Source: Oscillospiraceae bacterium (GTDB taxonomy: Bacteria; Bacillota; Clostridia; Oscillospirales; CAG-272). Taken from it: a DNA stretch of 45,087 nt. The position numbers and the translations under genes were made by a program. The notes beneath the pieces were generated by a model. It ran no database searches, was not told where the DNA came from, and saw only the letters and a program-made list of their open reading frames with translations. Below are positions 16,456-23,240 of this stretch, piece after piece. The DNA is taken from assembly GCA_015064125.1 (NCBI GenBank), contig SVSV01000003.1, positions 1 to 45,087 on the forward strand. The letters are read 5' to 3'. Every line of letters starts with the position of its first letter. Position 1 is the stretch's first letter.

Positions 16456-17474
16456 AACGCGTTGTTACCTTTGGTGAATTGATGCTCAGATTGGCTCCCA
16501 ACGGCTATTACCGCTTTTTCCAGAATGATCAGATGCAGGCCACCTTTGGCGGCGGCGAGGCTAACGTGGCCGTGTCGCTTGCCAACTACGGGCTTGATAG
16601 CGTGTACGTCACCAAGCTTCCCAAGCACGCCATTGGCGAGGCGGCAGTGAATTCGCTGCGCTATTTCGGTGTCGACACCTCTAAGATCGTGCGCGGCGGT
16701 GATCGCGTGGGCATTTATTATCTCGAGAAGGGCGCCTCTCAGCGTGGCTCGGTCTGCATTTACGACCGTGCGCATTCCGCCATTCAGGAGGCAAGCCCTG
16801 CTGACTTTAACTGGGATGCGATCTTTGAGGGGGCTGACTGGTTCCATTTTACGGGCATTACGCCCGCGCTTGGCGCCAATCTTGTTGAAATTTGTAAGCA
16901 GGCCTGCATAGCAGCCAAGGCACACGGTGTGAAGATCTCCTGTGACCTCAATTACCGCGGCAAGCTCTGGACGCGCGCCGAGGCGCGTGCCGCGATGACT
17001 GAGCTTTGCCAATACGTTGACGTGTGCATCTCCAACGAGGAGGATGCCAAGGACGTGTTCGGCATTGAGGCTGAGAATACCGATATCTACGGCGGCAAGC
17101 TTGATCACGAGGGCTACAAGTCGGTAGCGAAGCAGTTGGCGGATAAGTTTGGCTTTGAGAAGGTGGCTATTACCCTGCGCACCTCGATCTCTGCCAGCGA
17201 TAACGACTGGGCAGGTATGCTTTATGACGGTGGGGATTATTATTTTTCCAAGAGCTATCATCTGCATATCGTTGACCGCGTTGGCGGCGGCGACAGCTTT
17301 GGCGGCGGCCTGATTTATGCACTGCTGTCGGGCAAGTCGGCAAAGGAAGCCATTGAATTTGCAGTGGCAGCCTCTGCGCTTAAGCACAGCGTGGAGGGTG
17401 ACTACAATCGCGTGAGCGTAGCCGAGGTCGAAAAGCTGGCAGGCGGCGACGGCTCGGGCCGTGTGCAAAGATAA
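16452..17474 (+). CDS. kdgK: 2-keto-3-deoxygluconate kinase (PfkB family)
   Basis: Ribokinase/PfkB-fold kinase, 340 aa. N-terminal VVTFGELMLRLAP and FGGGEANVAVSLANYG form the substrate part; the PfkB signature appears as DRVGGGDSFGGGLIYALL with the catalytic Asp in GGGD (usual GAGD). Family members of this kind phosphorylate KDG to KDPG. Assignment rests on the coupling with eda; the fold alone would also allow another sugar kinase. The C-terminus trails off in a Gly/Arg-rich tail. No uronate isomerase, reductase or dehydratase genes are nearby, so upstream steps are elsewhere. Confidence 0.93.
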   Translation: MKRVVTFGELMLRLAPNGYYRFFQNDQMQATFGGGEANVAVSLANYGLDSVYVTKLPKHAIGEAAVNSLRYFGVDTSKIVRGGDRVGIYYLEKGASQRGSVCIYDRAHSAIQEASPADFNWDAIFEGADWFHFTGITPALGANLVEICKQACIAAKAHGVKISCDLNYRGKLWTRAEARAAMTELCQYVDVCISNEEDAKDVFGIEAENTDIYGGKLDHEGYKSVAKQLADKFGFEKVAITLRTSISASDNDWAGMLYDGGDYYFSKSYHLHIVDRVGGGDSFGGGLIYALLSGKSAKEAIEFAVAASALKHSVEGDYNRVSVAEVEKLAGGDGSGRVQR

Positions 17475-17541
17475 TTTGACAAAAATTTACGGGACTGATT
17501 CATTCGCGCCCACCAAAAACACACAGAAATAAATAAAAAAA

Positions 17542-17598
17542 GAAACCGCTTTCTAAACGCCATCGTGCGTAAATAAGGAAAGCGGTTTCGTTTTTTTT
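17542..17598 (+). terminator. Terminator of eda-kdgK
   Basis: 12-bp perfect arms gaaaccgctttc / gaaagcggtttc with a 24-base loop followed by gttttttttag. Confidence 0.9.
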
Positions 17599-17790
17599 AG
17601 GCAAGAGTGAATAATGTGAACTCGCCCTAAAGCCTTGCTTCTTGGTACTTAAGTCACTTGCCACTCTTACCTAAGAAAGAAATTGCTTGTGTAATTTCAG
17701 ATTTTAATGTGAGTTTTTTAGACGCGCTCGCTCCTCTTGACGTATCATATACGCCTTCGGGTCGCGATCGCGCCTTGTGCATCAAATGAC
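17597..17790 (-). repeat. AT-codon-rich element between kdgK and the ydj-like operon; likely dispersed repeat or pseudo-ORF
   Basis: The 336-base gap 17475-17810 contains the kdgK terminator and this segment. Read on the minus strand it gives HKARSRPEGVYDTSRGASAS, then KKLTLKSEITQAISFLGKSG, an in-frame TGA, LKYQEARL, TAG, GEFTLFTLA and a stop. Codon choice (AGA, GGA, TTA, TCA, ACA) differs from all neighbouring genes, and no SD precedes a start. The left end has 13-bp near-perfect inverted arms (17597-17609 and 17662-17674, one mismatch). I believe similar short strings are predicted in other Clostridia, from memory only. A mobile or repetitive intergenic element is the likeliest reading; function unknown. 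Confidence 0.5.
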
Positions 17791-17810
17791 TCAGTCCCGT
17801 TTTGATTGTA

Positions 17811-18578
17811 TCAGCGTCCGCCGCGTCTGCCGCCACCGCCGCCACCGCCGCTGCCACCTCTGCCACCGTGACTGCCGCTGTTTCTTTGGATACGTGTGCG
17901 GGTGACAAAGCTGCCGACAAAGCGGTCCTCACGTGCTGTCAGCCGTAAGCGAGCATAGCGATCCAAGGGATAGGTCTCGCCGTGGCGCTTTTTGCGGTAG
18001 TACAAAACAACGCCAAGAACACTGCCGCCGCCTACCGTTACGGCAGCGATCACGCCTACGATCACGGCAACCAGTGGCGCCCGTGCCTCGCGTGCGGCGA
18101 GCTTTTCATAATGCTCCTGCAGCACATCGGCACACAGGGAGAAAAAGCTTTGGGCGCCTGCCTCAAAGCGACCGCCCTTGAGGTTGCTGTATACGCCCGT
18201 GTCGTCTAATACGGCATCAACGTCGGCATCGCTGAAGATCTCGTCGGCCTCACCGTACAGATAGATGTCATAATAGTACGTGTCCCCCAAGAGGCGCAGG
18301 ACCAGGATCACCGCGCTTTCTTGCGCTGTGATGTCAAACCTGCTTCTCACCGATGAATTGGAGGGATAATCGTCGCGGTATAGCGACATGGTCGTGAGTA
18401 TACCAAAGCGTGTGTCTTGCAGCATTTCTGAGGCTTCGGCATCGCGATCGATCGCCAGCGCATCAAAATCAAGTATGCCGATGTCGTCTCTCACCTCCAC
18501 GGTAAAAGCGGAGGCCGAAAGCGTCAGCAGGGCGAAAAGAGCAATGAGAAGGATTATTAAAAACAGTGATTTTTTCAT
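17811..18578 (-). CDS. TPM-domain membrane protein with Gly-rich tail (YdjH-like)
   Basis: 255 aa. Signal peptide MKKSLFLIILLIALFALLTLSASA, then an exported TPM-like domain (about 25-160), one transmembrane helix near residues 165-190 (APLVAVIVGVIAAVTVGGGSVLGVVLYY) and a C-terminal tail of Gly/Arg/Ser (GGRGGSGGGGGGGRRGGR). The same architecture occurs in YgcG/YdjH-type proteins. It is the last gene of a three-gene operon with a zinc-ribbon membrane protein and an SPFH protein, matching B. subtilis ydjG-ydjH-ydjI in content. In that organism these proteins work with PspA in membrane stress; here that role is inference. Confidence 0.85.
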   Translation of the reverse strand: MKKSLFLIILLIALFALLTLSASAFTVEVRDDIGILDFDALAIDRDAEASEMLQDTRFGILTTMSLYRDDYPSNSSVRSRFDITAQESAVILVLRLLGDTYYYDIYLYGEADEIFSDADVDAVLDDTGVYSNLKGGRFEAGAQSFFSLCADVLQEHYEKLAAREARAPLVAVIVGVIAAVTVGGGSVLGVVLYYRKKRHGETYPLDRYARLRLTAREDRFVGSFVTRTRIQRNSGSHGGRGGSGGGGGGGRRGGR

Positions 18579-18590
18579 ACCCGTCCCCCT

Positions 18591-19682
18591 TTAACCAAGC
18601 AAGAAAAGCTTTACAAGCGCGGCAGCTATACCTGCCGCCAGTCCCGTGATGATGCCTAAGAGTGAAAGTCGCTTGGGACACACGGGCAGGCGGCCGAAAA
18701 CCTTACCTGTGTAGCCGTTGAGGGCGTAGGTGTAGACCTTGCCGCGATGGTGATAGGTTAAAAGCCAGATCGGCATAAGTGTGTAGTCCCAATGCATGGC
18801 GCGCGTGAGCAGACGCGGGGCCGAGGGAGTCACTGTGGTGTAGGGGCCGATGGTGTTTTGCAGGAGCGTGGCGGCGTATTGCTGCATACGCGCACGTACG
18901 GCCTCACGCACGCTCTCCTTTTCAATATCGCGCTTTTTGGCAATGAAGCCCGACAAATAGGGCATGGAAAAGGGCTGCAACGAGCTGGGGGGATAGGGGA
19001 GGATCCCGTCTAACATTTCACGGTCCTCCTCGGTGATGGCAGGGGTCACGATATCCTCAAAATGGATCTCGCCTGCGCGGAGGATGTGAAATTTGGAGGT
19101 TTCCGTATAGCGATAATCGCCCGAATGCCAGGTGCGCACGCGCGTAGCGCGCGCCGACATAGAGGCGCCGGTGTCAGCATCGGTCACCCAGAAGGGGTAG
19201 TAGATGCCCTGCATTTTTTCGACCTGTGCCTCTGATATAAATGTGCGCGGTACAAACCATTTTTTGCCGGCAAAATCAAGAAAGCGCTTTTTTGCTTCCT
19301 CCTTGTCGATCTGAAAGGGGATGATCTTGTGCGGCTGCATTTGTCCTGTAAGGCGCCCTGTCAGCAAAACGGGATTGTGGCAATAGGGGCAGATGGTGGC
19401 CGCGGTGTTGTCGTCGGCCATGATCTCAGCGCCGCAGGCATTGCAGGCGTAGATATTGAGCTGCGCACAAAATTCCTCGTTGGGCACCTCGCTTTCCTCG
19501 GCTGCGCGCTCAGCGGCGGCCGAGGCGGCTTCCTCCGCTTCCCGTTGGCCGGCGGCTTGCGCCAATTCCTGCTCGGTGAATTCAGACAGGCAGTATTCAC
19601 AGCAAAGCTTGCCCTTTTCGGGATCAAAGGAGAGTCCTGCCGCACAGTTTGGGCAATGATATGTAAGGGCGGTTCCGTTCAT
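18591..19682 (-). CDS. Double zinc-ribbon membrane protein (YdjG-like)
   Basis: 363 aa. The N-terminus carries a TFIIB-type zinc ribbon (CPNC...CCEYC, about 10-31), an Ala/Glu-rich coiled-coil-like linker (EEAASAAAERAAEES), a second ribbon (CNAC...CPYC, about 78-101), then a large domain of about 220 residues containing the PHKIIPF and KWFVPRTFI stretches and a C-terminal transmembrane helix (LSLLGIITGLAAGIAAALV). It sits 12 bases before the TPM gene and 3 bases after the SPFH gene. This is the B. subtilis YdjG type, thought to anchor its SPFH partner to the membrane. The ribbons probably mediate protein contacts rather than DNA binding. Confidence 0.85.
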   Translation of the reverse strand: MNGTALTYHCPNCAAGLSFDPEKGKLCCEYCLSEFTEQELAQAAGQREAEEAASAAAERAAEESEVPNEEFCAQLNIYACNACGAEIMADDNTAATICPYCHNPVLLTGRLTGQMQPHKIIPFQIDKEEAKKRFLDFAGKKWFVPRTFISEAQVEKMQGIYYPFWVTDADTGASMSARATRVRTWHSGDYRYTETSKFHILRAGEIHFEDIVTPAITEEDREMLDGILPYPPSSLQPFSMPYLSGFIAKKRDIEKESVREAVRARMQQYAATLLQNTIGPYTTVTPSAPRLLTRAMHWDYTLMPIWLLTYHHRGKVYTYALNGYTGKVFGRLPVCPKRLSLLGIITGLAAGIAAALVKLFLLG

Positions 19683-19685
19683 GGA

Positions 19686-20954
19686 TCAGTCCTTCTTTTT
19701 GCCGCAGTTCTGGCAGAACTTGCCGCTGTTTTCGGTGCCGCAATCAGGGCAGAACCATTTATCCTTTGCAGGGGCTCGCTCGCCGCACTCGCTGCAGAAT
19801 TTGCCCGTATTTGTCTTGCCGCACTTGGGGCAGACCCAGCCGCCCGCGCCGGGCTGCTTTTCGCCACATTCGCGGCAGAATTTGCCGTCGTTCACGGTGC
19901 TGCATTTCGGGCAGGTCCAGCCCTCCTTTTGGGCGGCTGTGCGTGCTGCCGCATCGCGCTCCATTGCGGCGCGGTTGGTTTCGGAAAAGGCGCCGAAGCC
20001 ACCGGCGGCCCCCATGCCCATGCCCATACCCATGAAGGCGGTGGTGCCGCCTGCGGGGTTACTGCCCGCATTTTCAAAGCCGCGTGCCATGGCGCCCTGC
20101 ACGTAGCCCTCACGTACCGCTGCGTCACTGAGCATGGCACCCTGGTTGCGCATATTGATAAGCTTCTTGGATTCCTCGTCGTAGGAAACGCTGGCAAGAC
20201 CGACCGAGAGCACCTCCATGCCGCGCAGTGCATGCCATTTGGCGTCAAGCTCGCGCGACATATAGTCCGAAAGCTCGCGCGATTTGGAGGCAACGTAGGA
20301 AATGCGGATGCCGTCAGCCGACATGGCGTTGATGGCGGCGGTCAGCGCCTCCAAAAATTCGTCTAAGTACTGCTCGTTGATATCGGCAATATCTACGTGT
20401 GTTGCGTTGCGTGCTACGGCCTCAGCGTAGAATTTCAGGGGGTCGGTGATCTTGATGGAATAGGTGCCGAAGGCGCGCAGGAAAAGCTCGGAATTGTAGA
20501 AGCTGTCAAAGTAGTTTACAGGCGTGCGCGTGCCGAATTTGATGCCCTTGATCTCCTGAAGATTGATAAAGTAGGCACGCTGTGCCGAGGAGGGCGTGCC
20601 GCCGAATTTGATGCGGCTGAAGCTCTCTAAGATCGCCTTGCCGAACTGTCCTGCAAACAACGACGGCATGGCGCTGTTGTCGACCTTGTAATAACCGGGC
20701 TCGGCGGTGAAATCCACCACCTTGCCGCCGTCAACGAGCAGCATGAACTGATTGTCGTATACGTGAATGACCGAGCCGTTTGAAATGGTGTCCTCTGTGC
20801 CGCGCTTGTTGGCGCTGCGCTTATCGCTTTTGCGAACCTTTACACCCTTTGTAAAAACAGTGGTGTCGCTCATTTCGCCGGCTTCGATAACCTCAAGCCA
20901 GCTGTCTGCAAGGCTTCCGCCAATGGCGGAGAGTGTAGCTTTGATAATGCCCAT
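19686..20954 (-). CDS. SPFH / virion-core domain protein with three C-terminal zinc ribbons (YdjI-like)
   Basis: 422 aa, no signal peptide. Residues about 1-290 form an SPFH/band-7-like 'virion core' domain (start MGIIKATLSAIGGSLADSWL; later GTRTPVNYFDS and RNATHVDIADIN). A Met/Gly-rich linker (MGMGMGMGAAGGFGAF) follows, then three near-identical zinc ribbons of about 26 residues, each CPxC-x9-FCxxCG. Single or double ribbons are usual in this family; three is notable. First gene of the operon, with GGAGA SD 7-8 bases before ATG. Expected role is an inner-membrane stress scaffold acting with the following zinc-ribbon and TPM proteins; no pspA gene is in the window. Confidence 0.88.
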   Translation of the reverse strand: MGIIKATLSAIGGSLADSWLEVIEAGEMSDTTVFTKGVKVRKSDKRSANKRGTEDTISNGSVIHVYDNQFMLLVDGGKVVDFTAEPGYYKVDNSAMPSLFAGQFGKAILESFSRIKFGGTPSSAQRAYFINLQEIKGIKFGTRTPVNYFDSFYNSELFLRAFGTYSIKITDPLKFYAEAVARNATHVDIADINEQYLDEFLEALTAAINAMSADGIRISYVASKSRELSDYMSRELDAKWHALRGMEVLSVGLASVSYDEESKKLINMRNQGAMLSDAAVREGYVQGAMARGFENAGSNPAGGTTAFMGMGMGMGAAGGFGAFSETNRAAMERDAAARTAAQKEGWTCPKCSTVNDGKFCRECGEKQPGAGGWVCPKCGKTNTGKFCSECGERAPAKDKWFCPDCGTENSGKFCQNCGKKKD

Positions 20955-20990
20955 GATATGTTCTCCGATCTATGAATTTCAAAAAAGTTT

Positions 20991-21030
20991 AAAATAAAGC
21001 GGCGACCTTGCCAGAGCGCAAGGCCGCCGC
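20991..21030 (-). terminator. Terminator of the 6S-like RNA
   Basis: 13-bp arms gcggcgaccttgc / gcaaggccgccgc. The single mismatch becomes a G-U pair in minus-strand RNA; tttatttt follows. It lies about 30 bases beyond the RNA's 3' closing arm and 37 bases upstream of the SPFH gene start. Confidence 0.85.
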
Positions 21031-21057
21031 CGCGGCCTCTCGCGCTATGCGCGAAAG

Positions 21058-21272
21058 AAAGACCCGCCAAGCCGTGTAGCCGATATCAAGGAACCCTGTT
21101 TTCACAAGGCGGTGCCCTGCCCACGGCATTACTGCTCCCAACGTCCGCTTCCCCCGCCGAGACAAGTCAATCGGCTATGAGGAACGGGAGGTCTGCAAAC
21201 CGCAGTGGGACGGTTTCGGGCTCCAATTCGTATGCGTCGGCTCCACCAATCGGCTATCACGCACAAGGCAGG
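21058..21272 (-). ncRNA. ssrS: Probable 6S RNA
   Basis: A 215-nt non-coding region with its own terminator. The ends pair as a long closing stem in minus-strand RNA: cctgcc (21267-21272) with ggcggg (21063-21068), and tagccgat (21249-21256) with atcggcta (21077-21084), leaving a large unpaired middle. The 3' half, gccttgtgaaaacaggg then ttccttgatatcggct, parallels the conserved right side of bacterial 6S RNA (CACCUUGAACCAAGGGUUC... in E. coli). 6S RNA sequesters sigma-A RNA polymerase. A -10-like GATAAT at 21276-21281 would start transcription close to the 5' arm. A covariance-model search would settle the family. Confidence 0.62.
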
Positions 21273-21289
21273 CGTATTATCGAAGCGGA

Positions 21290-21583
21290 TTATTTGTCGT
21301 AGTCGATCTCAGTGGCAAATTTGTCGTCAAAATAGTCTGCCACGTCGTCAAACTCATCGTCATCCTCGATGGTCACCAGGCATTCCTCGCCGTTTTCCAT
21401 GACGGCCTTCAGAATGGTGTATTCACACATGTCGTCATTTTTTTCGGCATCCTCTACGGCAACCATGGCGTAATATTTTACGCCGTTTTTCTCGCAGGTG
21501 TCGATGAGCTCGAACTCGTGCTCGACGCCCTCCTCATCCTGCAGAATGTAAATGTCGACCTCTTGCATATCCTTTTCGCTCAT
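21290..21583 (-). CDS. DUF1292 protein
   Basis: 97-aa acidic protein with the DUF1292 (YrzB-like) pattern: DIYILQDEEGVEHEFELID near the start, then VKYYAMVAVED and EYTILKAVMENGEECLVTIEDDDEFDDVADYF. Function is unknown; family members are common in Firmicutes next to ruvX/alaS but are not so placed here. SD agagaggt precedes ATG by 7 bases. It is followed immediately by the 6S-like RNA and preceded by the WG-repeat gene at 53 bases, possibly co-transcribed with it. Confidence 0.9.
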   Translation of the reverse strand: MSEKDMQEVDIYILQDEEGVEHEFELIDTCEKNGVKYYAMVAVEDAEKNDDMCEYTILKAVMENGEECLVTIEDDDEFDDVADYFDDKFATEIDYDK

Positions 21584-21636
21584 AAGTATTACCTCTCTTT
21601 ATATTTTTTATCCGAACGTCGGAAGGGTGATCGTGC

Positions 21637-22986
21637 TTAGTGTGTGCCGCGTGGGATCTCGGGGCCGTCGGTCAGTGAGCGCGGCAGGACGAACAAGTAG
21701 CCCGCCTCGTTAATATCCCCGTTTTTGCTGAAAATATGATAAGTGCTCTCGCCCGTTGTGGCATCCACGCGGACGGCCAGCATGTAGCCATCTGACATAA
21801 AATCGCTCACGTGCAGATAATCGGCATCAAGGCGCAGCACGGTCGTGCCCTTCTTGTCGATAAAGGCGTAGGAGCCGTCCTTTTTCGTGGCGGCGTAGCC
21901 GTTTTTGAAGGTGTGGGCCTCGGTGTATTGCGCGGCAATGACGACCTCGCCCTTTTTGTTGATATAGCCCCACAGATCGGCGTTTGCCGCACTCTGCACG
22001 GCAGCAAGACCGTTTTCGGCAAAGGATCCGGCCATGGTGTAGGTTGGGGCAATGACGACCACGCCGTTTTTATCGATAAAGCCGTATTTTCCGTCCTTTT
22101 TCACCAATGCCAGCCCCTCACTGAAGGATTCGGCGTATTCATAGGTGGGGGCCACGGTGTACATGCCGTCGCGGTTGATAAAGCCGTACTTGCCCTCCTT
22201 CATCACCAGCGCGAGATCGTTGTCGGCGAAGGATTCGATGGCTTCGAATTGGGGATTGATCACCCAATCGCCGTGCTTGTCGATCATGCCCCAGTGTGAA
22301 AGGGCCAGCACAGCGGCGTAGCCGTTATCGTCAAAGGGACGGGCGGCATCAAAGCGGGGCTCGATCACGTAAACGCCCTCGGTGTTGATGTAGCCGTACT
22401 TGCCGCCAATGGAAACCAGCGCAAGGCCGTTTCTGGCAAAGGGATAGGCGCTGTCAAACTGCGGATTGATGACCACGCTGCCGCGGCGGTTGATATATCC
22501 CCAGGAGCCGTTTTGCTTGATGCAGGCAAAGCCGCTTGAGGTAAAGGGCTCAGCCTCCTCAAACTGCACGGCGACTGTAAAATCGCCCTTTTTGTTGATA
22601 TAGCCCCACAAGCCGTTTTGCTTGACGGGGGCAAGACCGTTTGACGCAAATTCGCGCGCCATTTCAAATTTGGTGTCGATCACTGTTTTTCCGTTCTTGT
22701 CAGCATACCCCCATTTGACTACTGTTGTGCCGTTTTCGGTCACGGCGGTAGCTATGGGCACCAGCTTTTTGTTAAACAGCGGTATGCGCTCGGGCAGGAT
22801 AAAATCGCCCACCGAAAGCAGGATGATCAGAAGTGCCACCAGGGCAACGATCAAAATAACGGGAATGGCTGCTAACGGAAAGCGGTGATGCGTGCTCGCG
22901 TTGTCAGGCGGGCTTTGTTGGCTCGTGCAGGGGCAAGGACTGCCGTCCTCGGGCAGGGCACCGCCGCACTCTTTACAAAAGGCCAT
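21637..22986 (-). CDS. WG-repeat membrane protein with N-terminal zinc ribbon
   Basis: 449 aa. Start 22986 has AAAGGAG nine bases upstream; a longer frame runs through the promoter and is rejected. The N-terminus is a zinc ribbon (FCKECGG...CPC), then a cytoplasmic linker, a transmembrane segment (about 43-65, IPVILIVALVALLIILLSV) and an extracellular array of nine WG-type repeats of about 33 residues, each with [WY][GA][YFM][IA][ND]KxG followed by 'xFxxAxxF...GLAxV'. WG repeats are beta-rich surface modules of uncertain function, often in stress-related or adhesive proteins. Topology is inferred: ribbon inside, repeats outside. Confidence 0.9.
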   Translation of the reverse strand: MAFCKECGGALPEDGSPCPCTSQQSPPDNASTHHRFPLAAIPVILIVALVALLIILLSVGDFILPERIPLFNKKLVPIATAVTENGTTVVKWGYADKNGKTVIDTKFEMAREFASNGLAPVKQNGLWGYINKKGDFTVAVQFEEAEPFTSSGFACIKQNGSWGYINRRGSVVINPQFDSAYPFARNGLALVSIGGKYGYINTEGVYVIEPRFDAARPFDDNGYAAVLALSHWGMIDKHGDWVINPQFEAIESFADNDLALVMKEGKYGFINRDGMYTVAPTYEYAESFSEGLALVKKDGKYGFIDKNGVVVIAPTYTMAGSFAENGLAAVQSAANADLWGYINKKGEVVIAAQYTEAHTFKNGYAATKKDGSYAFIDKKGTTVLRLDADYLHVSDFMSDGYMLAVRVDATTGESTYHIFSKNGDINEAGYLFVLPRSLTDGPEIPRGTH

Positions 22987-23055
22987 ATAGTCGGACTCCT
23001 TTTTTGATATTCTTGCGAGGGCGCACGTGCGCCCGAAATGACAGTATACATATAG

Positions 23056-23084
23056 AGTATAACATAAAAAACGCGCGTTGTCAA
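23056..23084 (-). promoter_or_regulatory. Promoter of the WG-repeat gene
   Basis: Minus-strand perfect TTGACA, 17-base spacer, TATACT; start point about 23048. The -35 lies within the right arm of the adjacent inverted repeat. Confidence 0.8.
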
Positions 23085-23096
23085 TCGACAACGCGC
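23064..23096 (-). terminator. Inverted repeat acting as terminator and overlapping the WG promoter
   Basis: 10-bp perfect arms gcgcgttgtc / gacaacgcgc with a 4-base loop, followed on the minus strand by gttttttatg. It fits an intrinsic terminator for prfC read-through, yet its right arm contains the WG-gene -35. It could also be an operator. Confidence 0.65.
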
Positions 23097-23240
23097 ATTA
23101 TCCAAATGGAAGAATTTTTCAAAGGTGAGCCGTGGCAAACGGCAGTGCAGATCCGCTGTCTTGGCCTGCTTCAGGCTAATTTTTGGAAAAACTGAAATAT
23201 TTAAAACTAAAAAATGGAAAATTATATCTGAATTTTGGAA

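Noticed and set aside
16275..17468. 397-codon open frame on the minus strand opposite eda/kdgK
   Set aside because: Shadow of the real genes, ends within eda and has no initiation signals.
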